A stretch of DNA of 64,000 bases. It comes from Amborella trichopoda. Its lineage: Eukaryota > Streptophyta > Magnoliopsida > Amborellales > Amborellaceae. The notes beneath the pieces are model-generated. The model was not told the DNA's origin and ran no database searches. It saw only the letters and a list, made by a program, of their open reading frames with translations. Where the stretch lies: positions 1,538,416-1,602,415 of the forward strand of contig NW_006499436.1 in NCBI RefSeq assembly GCF_000471905.2, in the 5' to 3' direction. Position numbers and translations under genes: made by a program. The number at the start of each line of letters is the position of its first letter. Position 1 is the first letter of the stretch. Shown here in pieces: positions 9,790-19,920 of this stretch.

Positions 9790-10280
9790 GCATGCTTTTT
9801 ATGCTTCCCCTACAGCATAAAATTTATATTTTCCCCTTATCCAACCCTCCATTCTGAATGGAGGGCTAAGATTGTCCCAATCACAATGTCACGTCCCCTT
9901 ATCCAACCCTCCATTATGAGCTATTTTGATACCAAATTTTGGACATTCAATCCTCTGTTAAACTCGCATTAGCAAAACTTATTAACAAAATATTTTCAAT
10001 AAAATAAAATGACCAAAATACCCTTGAAATTTCAAGGGGTATTTTGGTAATTATATTTTATCAAAAAATTATTTTTAATATTTTTTATAGGTGCGCCCCA
10101 ATGAGAAGATGGCACGTACCAAATTTCATATTCATACAATTTGTATAAATAAAACTAAAAAAATACTTTGAAATATTGGATCGAAGGTCAAACGGTGAGT
10201 GGCTCTCTTGATCAAAATTGGACGGCTAGATGATAGGGGAAGCATAGATCTTCTATGTTGTTAGGGAAGTATAGAAACCT
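9790..10280. mobile_element. M3 inverted-repeat element, copy 1
   Basis: TTTATGCTTCCCCTACAGCAT at 9798 is matched in inverse by TAGGGGAAGCATA at ~10234 and by GTTAGGGAAGTATAGAAAC at ~10259. The middle contains a local inverted repeat (CCCTTGAAATTTCAAGGG) and ACCAAAATACCC. It also has a tandem CCCCTTATCCAACCCTCCATT (9833 and 9895). A diverged relative occurs near 37660-38100. Boundaries are approximate. Confidence 0.55.
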
Positions 10281-10857
10281 TTCCCCTCATATATGAGCAT
10301 ATCCTCTTCAAAATCCCTTTTAGAGATCGATTTTGGACCTGATCTCTTATGTATAAATGATATCCAGTATGGAGATTATAAATAAATATTAATTTTTTGA
10401 ATAAAATTTTATAGACCATTAATTTGTTTCTTTTTTAGATGGACCACCACTTAGCATCCATCTTTATAATGGATGTTTTAAGCTTTGGGGATGCAATAAA
10501 GATCTTTTCTTAGTATATATGCCCATACGTGTGGATGAGAGCGGGAGAAAAGGGACATCATAATTTCAGTAGGAAATGGCATTTCTGAGAAGTCGTAGAC
10601 AATAGAGAAAAGTAACGAAGATTAATTTTTATTACCAAACATGTGAAAATTGGAAACCAGTGTGCTAGGACTCGGCCAAGTAACTTGGGGGAGACTGAGT
10701 TTATCCGAGTTGTCTGTACAATTCGGGAATATTAAAAAAAATAAAAAATCCAAAAAATTGTGAAAAATGTGGGATTAATCTATACTATTTTTGTTATACA
10801 TTTTTAGTAAAGATTGGTGTGTGTTTTTTGTCATAATTTCCTATTTTTATATTGGGT
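10281..10857. other. Intergenic sequence, nothing recognised
   Basis: AT-rich, no frame or repeat that I can support. Confidence 0.5.
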
Positions 10858-11085
10858 TGTCTACAATAAAACTATTTATCTTTTGTACATATATGTCATA
10901 ATGATTCTTATCCCTTAAATTTCAAAATGGGTAGTTGTAAGAATTTCATTGAATAGACATAGTTTCCAAAAATAATGATTCTCGGACTTTGTGACTCACT
11001 CCAAGCCATCCAGCTTGACATCTAATGAGTAGAACTGATTGTGACTTCCATGTACAAAAGATAAATGGTCTCTTTGTAGACAATC
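10858..11085 (+). mobile_element. M1 inverted-repeat MITE, copy 4
   Basis: Left end TGTCTACAATAAAACTATTTATC and right end GATAAATGGTCTCTTTGTAGACAATC are inverted repeats, and the middle holds the M1 core around TTGTGACTCACTCCAAGCC. The tip reads GTCTAC/GTAGAC instead of GTATAC. The change is present on both sides, so the tip palindrome is kept. Confidence 0.78.
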
Positions 11086-11110
11086 TTTTTTATATTTACC
11101 TTTTTTTGGG

Positions 11111-11487
11111 ATTTTTTCAAGGGTATCATTTAGAGCCCACCTTCAAATGGTATCGAGAAATGTGGTTTCAATAATGAAAATCTTTGTGATAGCCTTAAAA
11201 TATATTTTTATCTTGATTTATAAAGTTTAAAGCTTCAAAAATAATGTAGATTGATAGATCTATGAAAACTTGAAAAATCTTGAAAATTGACGGTCAAAAA
11301 AATGCGTTACAAAATACACTATTTTCAAAACTCGAAATCCTTTTTTTTTCATGTCTATGTATCTTGACGTCGAGATGATCAATTTGATGATATTTGGGCA
11401 TCAAAACAACTTCTTCTAGTAAAATTTTTGAGGTGGGCTCAAATTTAATTGTTAAGAGCCTCGACTCTATATAAATTTTTTCCTGTT
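11111..11487 (-). mobile_element. M2-related element, copy 2 (variant ends)
   Basis: The core matches M2 (ATGTCTATGTATCTTGACGTCGAGATGATC, TCTATGAAAACTTGAAAAATCTTG, CTTCTAGTAAAATTTTTGAGGTGGGC). The ends differ from the main M2 form (TAGAGCCCACCTTCAAAT and GTTAAGAGCCTCGACTC) and resemble the copy at 38157-38521. Confidence 0.6.
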
Positions 11488-11855
11488 TTCAAATGCCCGG
11501 ACTATAAATCTTCTTTTTTCTAAATCTATTTTTCCAATACTTTTTTAAGCTAATCTGGACTCCTCAAGGTTACTTTTGGTTTTATCTACCTTTTAATGTA
11601 TTTCTTTTATTGTTTAGCTTTTCTTCTAACATTTTTTAATTTATTGAGTCTTTTTAGCCTTGTGCAGGAATCGGCCGAATCCATGTAACTCGTCTTTACC
11701 AGGGGTCGATTTCGCAGGCCGTGGCGAGTCTCGGCACACTATTAAAAACTATTGTTGTTCTCAAGCAATAGCCATTTTGGTCACAAGCAATGTTTGAAAT
11801 GAAGAATAACGAATGACCTCTTGGTTTGGTTGGCAAGATGCTACAATATGATATC
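11488..11855. other. Intergenic sequence left of the gypsy insertion
   Basis: Nothing recognised. The target site of the gypsy element (ATATC) ends at 11855. Confidence 0.5.
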
Positions 11856-12267
11856 TGGTACAGACACAGTACTTTTTTCCTTCCCTATGGTGATGACTGC
11901 AGAAAATAAAGAAAGAAACAGAGTTGGGTTTATTTGAGGGAACCCACTAGCCTCCGGTAAAAAACCACAATGCTATAATTAATCTCATACTTTATTCATT
12001 CAAAATACAACTTTAAATAAGTGCTAACATAATAGAAATCCTAAACAACAGCAACAACTCCTAAACAAGTGCAACATAAATCCTAAATAACAGCAACAAC
12101 TCCTAATAACAAGAAAGACCGCAAAATATTCCTAACTTTGTCAATGTGATTGCTTCAGCCCAACCGAATAACTACTTCCCATGAAAGACTCCTCCTTCTC
12201 CTCATTGGCCTGACACCTGTATGCAACCTTGCCACGTTCAATTGCAGCCTTGACCATGTACATAACA
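11856..12267 (-). mobile_element. 3' LTR of the gypsy element
   Basis: 412 bp, beginning TGGTACAGAC and ending ACATAACA on the plus strand, the same as the LTR at 16589-17001. Confidence 0.9.
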
Positions 12268-12284
12268 ACTCCTCCCCTCTAAAA
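12268..12284 (-). promoter_or_regulatory. Polypurine tract of the gypsy element
   Basis: On the minus strand TTTTAGAGGGGAGGAGT directly abuts the 3' LTR, as expected for the plus-strand primer. Confidence 0.8.
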
Positions 12285-12638
12285 TTCGCCCTTGTCCTCA
12301 AGGGCAAGTTCTGGAAATTGTTGTTTCATAAAACTCAAATCGTCCCATGTGGCTTCTGACGGTGAGAGCCCTTGCCAATGGATCAGTAGTTCTTGTTGCT
12401 TCTTTCTTGTTCTACAATCGAGTATTGCCAGAGGTTTAGTAATCAGCGCCTCATCACCTTCTCTGATCGAGGGAATTTGAGTTTGAACAATAGTATTCAT
12501 CCCAATTTGCTTTTTAAGGAGAGAAACATGGAAAACTGAATGAATTCCAGAGTTGGGTGGCAAGTCCAATTTGTAAGCCACCGCTCCAATTCGCTGTAAG
12601 ATCTTGAAGGGACCGTAATATTTTGGAGATAGTTTCAA
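12279..12638 (-). pseudogene. Integrase GPY/F module and chromodomain
   Basis: The 119-residue frame begins with KLSPKYYGPFKILQRIGAVAYKLDLP (GPY/F module). It continues with the linker HSVFHVSLLKK and ends with a chromodomain: ILDCRTRKKQQELLIHWQGLSPSEATWDD. The chromodomain is the mark of chromoviruses and is thought to direct integration to heterochromatin. This frame is open, although upstream integrase parts are broken. Confidence 0.88.
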
Positions 12639-12641
12639 ATT

Positions 12642-13662
12642 CTATCTCCTGGCTACAGGTAATTGTCGATGCGGTTGCAACTTCAGATACACCATATCTC
12701 CAATTAAAAATTCTCTCTCCCGGTGCTTGCTGTCATAGACGTGTTTCATCCTAGCTTGTGCCTCTTTGATTTGCTCTTTCAAATCCTTGATAACCTTGTC
12801 CTGATCACATAATTCTTGTTCCACTGTAGCGGGCTGTTCCTGGTACATATGTTAGAAGAGTGGGTGGGGCATACCCATATACCACTTCAAAGGGTGTTCG
12901 TTTTATGGTTGAATGCCAGCTGGTATTGTAGCAAAACTCCGCCCATGTTAGCCACTTGGCCCAGTGTTTTAGTTGAGAGCTAATAAAACAACGGAGGTAC
13001 ATTTCCACTGTACGTTTCACTACTTCACTTTGTCCATCTGTTTGGGGATGATACGCTGAACTGAAATTAAAATATGTTCTGTTCAATCGGAACAATTATT
13101 GCTCGTAAAAGCCGGATCTTGATCATACACAATTGATTTAGGTATTTCATGCAAACGAAAAATCTGATCAAAGAAAACTTGAGCAATACTTACAACTGTA
13201 TAGGGATGGGTTATTAGCTATAAAGTGTGCATATTTAGACAGTCGATCTACTACCACTAATATGGTAGATGACCCTTTTGAATTTGGCAGCCCATCGATG
13301 AAATCCATAGCAATATCTTTCCAAATATGGTTTGGTATGGGCCGTGGCTGTAGGAGTCCAGTAGGGGCGAGTTGCTCCACCTTGTGACACTGACAAATGA
13401 CACACTGTTTAATGTGGTCCTTGATCTTTTGACGCATGCCCGTCCAATAAAAATTGGATCGGATATGAAGGAGAGTTTTTTGAAATCCTTCATGTGTGCT
13501 TCCATGAATCTGTCTGATTATATCATCAACCAAAGGAGAGTTGTCGGCCAAATAAATTCTATTTTTTAAAAACAAAACTTCGTCTTGGATTTTCCAGGGC
13601 CCGACAGCTTCCCTTTCCTTGACAAGCTGTACTAGCCATTGAAGAGTCGGATTTTTCCCCAT
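12642..13662 (-). pseudogene. gypsy integrase, broken into three frames
   Basis: The H-H-C-C zinc domain is in 13662-13168 (HGSTHEGFQKTLLHI, CVICQCHK), followed by the first part of the core (KDIAMDFIDGLP, VVVDRLSKYAHF). The frame breaks near 13180. The second part is in 13095-12805 (SAYHPQTDGQSEVVKRTVEMYLR, WAEFCYNTSWHSTIKRTPFEVVYG). The final part is in 12848-12642 (QARMKHVYDSKHREREFLIGDMVYLKLQP). The catalytic Glu of DGQSE is present, but the frame is interrupted. Confidence 0.9.
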
Positions 13663-13869
13663 TTCTTCCTTGAGGGCGTCTACCCAATTAGGTAAAGGGT
13701 GAGAACTGGCTATAATTTATCCTTGGCTTACTCCTTCTTCCCTTCTTGAGTGCATTTGCTACCGTATTTTTTTTTCCACTTTTCTATTCTATGACAAAAT
13801 CAAAGCCCATCAATTTGTAAAGGCATCGTTGTTGTGCTGCCGTCGTGATTTTTTGGGCCCACAAGTGCT

Positions 13870-14196
13870 TCAGGTTTTGGTGCTCGTTGCATTTGATAAA
13901 CTACCCTCCCAAGAGATATGGTCACCACTCTGGACTGCTAATACAAGGGCCAAGATTTCTTTCTCATATGTAGAAAACATGAGATGCTTTCCTTGCAAGG
14001 CATGCCTAAAGAATGGAATGGGTCTTTCTTGCATCAAAACGGCGCCAATCCCTGAACCAAAAGCATCGCATTCGATAATGAATTTTTTTGAAAAATCTGG
14101 AAGAGATAAGACCGGTGCACCTGTCATTGCTTTCTTGAATCGTTGGAATGCTTCTTCAGCCTGTGGAGTCCATAAGAAGGAATTCTTCTGAAGCAT
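13870..14196 (-). pseudogene. gypsy RNase H
   Basis: FLWTPQAEEAFQRFKKAMTGAPVLSLPDFSKKFIIECDAFGSGIGAVLMQ gives the usual RT-RNase H tether and the first Asp (ECDAFGSGIG). STYEKEILALVLAVQ supplies the Glu. The C-terminal part is shifted out of frame. Confidence 0.88.
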
Positions 14197-14217
14197 CTTA
14201 GTGGGGGGGGGGGGGAG
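14197..14217 (+). repeat. Poly-G tract
   Basis: A run of thirteen G near 14203-14215 separates the RT and RNase H frames of the gypsy element. It is a likely slippage site in the genome or an assembly weak spot. Confidence 0.7.
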
Positions 14218-14410
14218 GGCTTATTTTGTCTTAATCTTAGATAAATTTTCTTTAATAGCCGATCGACCCTAGGAATCCACACAAGGCTTTAGGCGTCATG
14301 GGTTTTGGCCATCCCAACATAGCAGTTATTTTGTCAGGGTCCACCGCCACACCTGCATTGGTTATGATGTGGCCAAGGTATTTAACTTCCCTTTGGCCAA
14401 ATTGACATTT

Positions 14411-14960
14411 TCAAGCTTTACAAACAATCAGTGGGTTTTTTAAATCGAGAGAACACACTCTTAAGTGTTTCATATGTTCCACCCAAGTCTTGCTGTAAAC
14501 TAAAATGTCGTAAAAAAAGACAAGGATAGATTTTCTCAAATATTGTTTAAATACCTCGTTCATGAGAGCTTGAAAAGTAGAAGGTGCGTTGGTGAGACCA
14601 AAGGGCATTACCATGAATTCATAATGGCCACGATGTGTTCGGAATGTTGTCTTCTCTACATCCCTTGGAAACACTCGAATTTGATGATAATCTGAGAGAA
14701 GATCCAACTTTGAAAAATATTGTGCGCCATTCAATTCATCCAGAAGTTCATCAATCAATAGAATAGGAAATTTATCCTTAATTGTAATTTTATTTAAAGC
14801 CCTATAGTCGACGTACATTCGTCACGAGCCGTCATGTTTCTTTACTAAGATGACGGGTGATGAATAGGGACTATTGCTCGGACGAATTACTCCCAAAGAT
14901 AGCATCTCTATTACTAATTTTTCAATTTTCTCCTTTGATGATGTGGATACCGATGGTTTT
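14411..14960 (-). pseudogene. gypsy reverse transcriptase, active site mutated
   Basis: The frame reads [48 protein letters not shown], then [22 protein letters not shown], then [15 protein letters not shown]. The canonical box is FFDDILVYS; here the first catalytic Asp is Tyr (TAC). An upstream part (SPVILVKKHDGS.R-like) is readable near 14820-14860. Stops flank the frame. Confidence 0.9.
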
Positions 14961-15549
14961 ACACAGACTGGGCCTTGTCCCGGAAGTAGAGGAATTTTAT
15001 GATCTTGGATGCGTGGAGGTGGTAGGCTCTTAGGCTCAGTGCATACTCCGTTGTCTTTATCAAGAAGCTGTTGCAGATCTGTAGAGACGAGAGAGCTAGA
15101 GGTCTAAAGTCATGGGGCCCTCAAGGAAAATAGTTGTAACAAAACTCCTCCTTTTTCCTGTCAAGTCAAACGTTCCATCTGAGAATAGCTTACCACTTCG
15201 TTATCTGGTACAGACAAGCCTTGCAATGCCACCTCTTTTCCTTCAATGTGAAATTTCATCTGTAACTTGGCAAAGTACCATACAATGGGCCCCTGTGTAT
15301 GAAGCCACTGAGTCACCAATACCACATCATAGCATTGTAATGGTAATAAGTAAAAATCACTAATGATAGCTTGTAGATTAAGTTGGACGTTGGTACACTT
15401 ACCTGGGCTAGCAAGTCTTTCTCCAGACGCCACCATTACTTCAAATTAACCAACAAACACTGGTTGTAATCCCACCTTTTCAGCCATTTTCTCACTCACA
15501 AAATTGTGAGTACTGCCAGAATCAACTAGGATAGTAATTATGGCTTGTC

Positions 15550-16600
15550 TTAGTTAACCTTTATTGTTTCAGGTGCACGGGTTCCGGAGATGGCATGAAG
15601 AGAGATCTCTGGTCTTTCTGCCATAAGGTCTTCGGTTGATTCCTCTTCCATTACAACGTCTCCATCAGCTTCGTCGAAGCAAGCTTCAATAAGAAACAAC
15701 TTTTTGCAACGATGTCTCGGGCTGAATTTTTCATTACAATTGTAACAAAGCCCTTTGTTTCTACGATCCTGCAACTCTGTCGTGGACAGTCACTTTACTG
15801 GTCTAGCAAGTGGACGATTGGGCAGTTGATCAGGCTGAGATCCATGCCTCGGCGTTGGGACAAGTTCCTTGCCTCATACAATCTAGCCAACCCAATTGCA
15901 GCTGATAGAGATGTGGGTTGTTTAGTCTGTACATCGGTTATGATGGATTTGTGCAGCCCACTGATGAAACAACTGACCTATCGAGCTTGTGAGAGAAGCC
16001 CAACTTTGGATAGAAGTTGTTCAAACTAGTTCTGGTAATCCTGCACTGAGCCAGTTTGTTGTAGTTTGGTGCGTTCACCAAAGAAATCACATAATTGGCT
16101 GGGGCCGTAACGAGAATGAAGTGCTTCTTTGAACTCGTCCCAAGTTATGGAGGATGATTCCTATTTCAGCAGTTGGAACCATAGCTTAGCATCACCTTCA
16201 AGGTGAAATGATGCCAAAGATACTTGATCAACTATCGGGGTCTCCTGAAATTGAAAAAATTGCTCTGCCCTGCAGAGCCAGCTAGTGGAATCTTCTCTGC
16301 TATTGAAGCGAGGAAGATCCAATTTCACTAGTTTAGGAGCATAAGATGATGAAGACCCGCTGTGGTGATAGTTGCCACCGCCATACCCCATCCTATCTTA
16401 ACTTTGTTTAGTGAGTTTTCACCACTTTTTCGATTGGATTGGTCATCTATTTGGTCCATCCGACTATTCAATTTGTCGAACATTTCAGTCATTTTGTTCA
16501 TCATCTCATTTTGACTAGATGAAAATGGCGGCATAGCTTTTTCCAATTGCTCCATCCGCTGATCCATCCTTAAGTTTTGATACCACTTTGGTACAGACAA
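15550..16600 (-). pseudogene. gypsy gag with zinc knuckle
   Basis: Gag starts near 16600 (MSVPKWYQNLRMDQRMEQLEKAMPPF) and runs through KLVKLDLPRFNSREDSTSWLCRAEQFFQFQETPIVDQVSLASFHLEGDAKLWFQLLK at 16391-16161. The zinc knuckle is at 15750-15700 (CYNCNEKFSPRHRCKK). A stop and frameshift separate these parts. The region around 15161-15436 holds the expected protease segment but no clear DSG/DTG was confirmed in frame. Confidence 0.82.
16579..16588 (-). promoter_or_regulatory. Primer binding site of the gypsy element
   Basis: On the minus strand TGGTATCAAAAC follows the 5' LTR after a two-base gap, close to the initiator-Met tRNA site TGGTATCAGAGC. Confidence 0.75.
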
Positions 16601-17001
16601 GGTACCTTTTTCCTTCCCTACGGTGATGACTGTAGAAAATAAGGAAAGAAACAGAGTTGGGTTGATTCGAGGGAACCCACTAGTCCCTGGTAAAACACCA
16701 CAATGCTCTAATTAATCTCATAGTTTATTCATTCAAAGCACAACTTTAAATAAGTGCTAACATAACAGAAATCCTAAACAACAGCAACAACTCCTAAATA
16801 AGTGCAACAGAAATGCTAAATAACAACAATAACTCCTAATAACAAAGAAGACCGCAAAGTACTCCTTACTTTATCAACGTGACTGCTTCAGCTGGAACCG
16901 AATAACCACTTCCCATGAAAGACTCTCCTTTCTCCTCTTTGGCTTGACACCTGTATGCAACCTTTCCATGTTCAGTTGCAGCCTTGCCCATGTACATAAC
17001 A
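16589..17001 (-). mobile_element. 5' LTR of the gypsy element
   Basis: 413 bp, the same plan as the LTR at 11856-12267, with scattered substitutions. Confidence 0.9.
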
Positions 17002-17006
17002 ATGTC

Positions 17007-17308
17007 CGAGTTTCATTCTTATCAGGATATTAAGTTTACATTCACCGAGTATCTGCCTCAACGAGTTTTTCTCCTCATCATTGAAAAATCTTAAATTCAT
17101 AATGGAATTGTGTCCATCTCTAGGCCATCCATGTCCCATCCTTAATTCTTGGAACATGCAACCCCACTGTGTTGCTTACCCTTTTTCTTGTATTCGCTAT
17201 AGAATGGAAAATCTTGGCATTTTAATTCTCCATTTTTGTAATCATTTTATTCTTGGTCTCTGCCTCTAATGGATCTCCTCCATTTCAAGATAATTATAAA
17301 GAACCAAA
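17007..17308. other. Intergenic sequence right of the gypsy insertion
   Basis: Nothing recognised; a short open stretch exists but has no family resemblance. Confidence 0.45.
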
Positions 17309-17781
17309 TAGGGGTGGCAATGGCCCCGGACTTGACCCGGGACCTGCTGGGTATGCCTGACACGGGTTTGGATATGGGTCCAACATTTGGACCCGGCCAC
17401 TATTCGAGACCGGGCACGGTTCCGGTTGGACCCGACCCGTACCTGTAAACTGTTGAAGAAAAAATACTTCACGTCCTATTCGTCTGGGTATATTAAATAT
17501 CACATACAGTAAGAACTCGTTATTATATTTAGCTACTAAACGACAAATCAGACAGCTTGAAATCTAATGGGAGGTAATTGTAACTATGTTGCCAAAAATA
17601 TAGGTATCTGATGTAAAAAAAAAAAAATCACATTGAGGGTGGTAATGGACCCGACCAAATACGGGAACTGACGGGATAAGCCTGGGACCCGACGGATACG
17701 AGTATGGGTCCAACTTTTGAACCTGAATACTATTTGGGTCTAGATCCGGGTCCATCCATACCCGACCCGTTGCGACCCCTA
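17309..17781. mobile_element. hAT-like non-autonomous element
   Basis: Terminal inverted repeats TAGGGGTGGCAA and TTGCGACCCCTA differ at one of twelve bases. Flanking octamers GAACCAAA (17301-17308) and AAGCCAAA (17782-17789) agree at six of eight, consistent with an aged 8-bp hAT target duplication. Both subterminal regions carry related GGACCCGACCCG-type sequence in inverse and direct order. No transposase. Confidence 0.7.
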
Positions 17782-18078
17782 AAGCCAAATAGCTCTCACT
17801 TCTATCCGTTGTTGTTCCTCACTTAAAACCAATTGCTTCTATTTTGTTAAGTCTAGAATACGAATTTTGCCCACCAATGTATCAATCTTCGTCTTAATAT
17901 CAAAGAATCCGTCCTCTATTAAATAAGTTTTTGCGAGAGTACTAGCAATTTCTCCATCAGTCTACCCAAACAAATGTACACAAAAACACAATTTTTAAGG
18001 GCAATATTGGACTGACCTAACATGTGTACTGTATATAACATATGGTTAACTTTGAATGCGATTCAAATAAATAAATAA

Positions 18079-18121
<43 letters not shown>

Positions 18122-18185
18122 TGTGAAGCTAAAAACATTTAGAGGCTTATTATCAAAGATTCTCAAACAAGTGGGCTTCACAATT
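17782..18185. other. Intergenic sequence with AT microsatellite
   Basis: Contains AAAT repeats followed by an (AT)n run at about 18067-18117. Otherwise nothing recognised. Confidence 0.6.
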
Positions 18186-18300
18186 TTGCATAAGATTGCA
18201 ACCTTAAAAATGTAGAACTATATATGCACCTCAAAAATCCATCGAAAAAATTTATTTTAATATTGAAAAATTCTCTAATTGATCATCTTAACATCGAGAA
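18186..18300 (+). mobile_element. M2 element, copy 3, truncated
   Basis: The first third of M2 is present (AGATTGCAACCTTAAAAATG, TGCACCTCAAAAATCCATC, GATCATCTTAACATCGAGA). It stops abruptly at GAGAAATGGG, where hAT-like sequence begins. Confidence 0.7.
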
Positions 18301-18462
18301 ATGGGCCATTAGGCTTGGCTTGGCTAGGAAATGGTTGTCCTGGACAAGGTAAGGGCCGAGTTGGGACAAGGCCTGGGGACAGCCACTTTACAGGCCTAGG
18401 TAGGGCCTGGATTAGGGCCCGCCTGTCCTTGGCCCGACTCATTGCCAGCTCTATTTGTGGTC
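18301..18462 (-). mobile_element. hAT-like element fragment
   Basis: GC-rich GGCCTGG/GGGCCCGCC subterminal sequence ends in TTGCCAGCTCTA, the inverse of TAGAGCTGGCAA. That resembles the TAGGGGTGGCAA end of the element at 17309. Only one terminus is seen. Confidence 0.5.
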
Positions 18463-18550
18463 ATGTTGTGATATATCAGACATTCGTTAAATCTTAACAA
18501 ATAAGTCTCTTCTAAAAGCTTATTGAAATATTTTAACTTTTTTTTAGGGT

Positions 18551-18771
18551 TTGTATACAATGAGATCATTCATTTTTTGCACAAGGAGATCACAATCACT
18601 TTTAGCCATTGGATTTGAAATCCAATACATAAAAGTGTGTCACAATATTCGAGAAGTTTTGTTTTGGACTTTTTGCCTAAACAATGACACATCTTCAACC
18701 ATCCAATTTCAAATCTAATGGTCAGTGATGATTATGACCTTCTATCAAAAGTAAATGGTCTCATTGTATAC
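18551..18771 (+). mobile_element. M1 inverted-repeat MITE, copy 5
   Basis: TTGTATACAATGAGATCATTC at the left and AAATGGTCTCATTGTATACA at the right are inverted repeats, with the M1 core between. Confidence 0.8.
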
Positions 18772-18790
18772 ATTTCTATTTTTTAATGAG

Positions 18791-19022
18791 ATTGTATATA
18801 ATGATATCATTTACCTTTCGTACAAGAAAGTCACATGAAAGTCACAATTATTTATAACCATCCGATGTAAAATTTAATAGCTTGGATATATCACGACGTT
18901 CGAGAAAATTCCTTTTGAACTTTGATAGTCAATGGAATAAATGCAGCCACCTAATTTGATGTCCAATAATCAAGATTAATTTTGACTACTTTATACCAAA
19001 AGTAAATAGTCTCGTTATATAC
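18791..19022 (+). mobile_element. M1 inverted-repeat MITE, copy 6
   Basis: ATTGTATATAATGATATCATTTACC at the left is matched by GTAAATAGTCTCGTTATATACA at the right. It lies 19 bp from copy 5, again a near-tandem pair. A short duplication (AAAGTCACA twice near 18826-18845) lengthens it. Confidence 0.78.
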
Positions 19023-19268
19023 ATTTCCTCTTTTTATATCCTCACAAAAATTAAAAATGTAGCAAAAATATTTGTCGCTCCTACAAGAGCATATGTTGTC
19101 CATTTGCTTTCGCATCTAAAACTAAAACTAGGACTATTTTTAGGACCCCAAATTTTGGCGATGTAGCCTACTGAACATAGTGATTTAACTTCAAAGGGGA
19201 AGCACCATTCAGTCAGTGGCCCGAGTCATATGTGAGTAAGTGGGTGGTTAACTCTCCCCTAAATCCTC

Positions 19269-19276
19269 TATAAAAA
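19269..19276 (+). promoter_or_regulatory. TATA box of the second miR396-like locus
   Basis: TATAAAAA in the same context as at 5949, followed by a CT-rich leader (19298-19365). Confidence 0.58.
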
Positions 19277-19396
19277 GCCCCTCAATGCTATGCTTCTCAT
19301 ATCATCTCACTTTCTCTCTTCCCATCTCTCTCCTCTCTTTCCTAAAATTTTCTCTCTCTAAATTCAACGTATTAGGAAAATAGAAGATTTGATGTG

Positions 19397-19507
19397 CTCA
19401 TGCTTTCGAGGCTTTCTTGAACATGCTGCTCAAACCCGTCTTCTTCCATGTTTATGGAGAAGCAAAGTTGAGTGCCAAGCTTAAGAATGCCTGTGGAAAA
19501 CATGGAG
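19397..19507 (+). ncRNA. MIR396-like: MIR396-like microRNA precursor hairpin, copy 2 (decayed 5' arm)
   Basis: The loop region is almost the same as at 6137-6187 (GCTGCTCAAACCCGTCTTCT, GGAGAAGCAAAGTTGAGTG). The 3' arm (GCTTAAGAATGCCTGTGGAAAACATGG) would pair perfectly with CCACAGGC. The 5' arm now reads TTTCGAGGCTTTCTTGAACATG, having lost about three bases of the CCACAG segment. A mature miR396 sequence can therefore no longer be produced unchanged from the 5' arm. Confidence 0.6.
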
Positions 19508-19723
19508 TGAATCATGGGATTAAAGGACACATTAAATATTTGAAGATAGGCTGATTCTCTAGTTGATAATTTGAACGTAATCTCTCCTCCATTGATGATT
19601 TGAAGGTAACCGTCCATGGTTCCATTGCTTTACTGGTTGCTCCTGTTACATATGAAGTGGAAATGTGTGTGCTCGTGGGGTTTGTTTACATGAGATAGTG
19701 AGAGAGATTTTTATTTTGAGTTT

Positions 19724-19920
19724 TTATAAAATAAGACAATTTATCTTTGATACAAGGATTTATGAAATTAAATAGCTTGTGTATGTTGTAAAGTTCGAGA
19801 AAATTTCTTTTGAACACTGAGTTTAGTCAATGAAATAAATACATCCACCCAATTTTAAGTCTAATGGTCAAGATTAATTATAACCACCTTGTACCAAAAA
19901 TAAATAATCTCATTATATAT
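19724..19920 (+). mobile_element. M1 inverted-repeat MITE, copy 7
   Basis: The core and right half are typical (GGTCAAGATTAATTATAACCACC, AAATAATCTCATTATATA). The left tip is eroded (TTTATAAAATAAGACAATTTATC). Confidence 0.7.

Larger units (their letters stand above)
11856..17001 (-). mobile_element. Ty3/gypsy chromovirus, full length but inactive
   Basis: Two LTRs (11856-12267 and 16589-17001) are similar along their whole length and both run TG...CA on the plus strand. Target duplication ATATC (11851-11855) against ATGTC (17002-17006) matches at four of five bases. Pol order on the minus strand is gag with zinc knuckle, protease region, RT, RNase H, integrase, chromodomain, which is the gypsy order. 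At 5146 bp it is close to full length. Stops and frameshifts occur in every domain. Confidence 0.93.

Noticed and set aside
12150..12359. Plus-strand frames over the gypsy LTR and chromodomain
   Set aside because: They are shadows of the minus-strand gypsy element.
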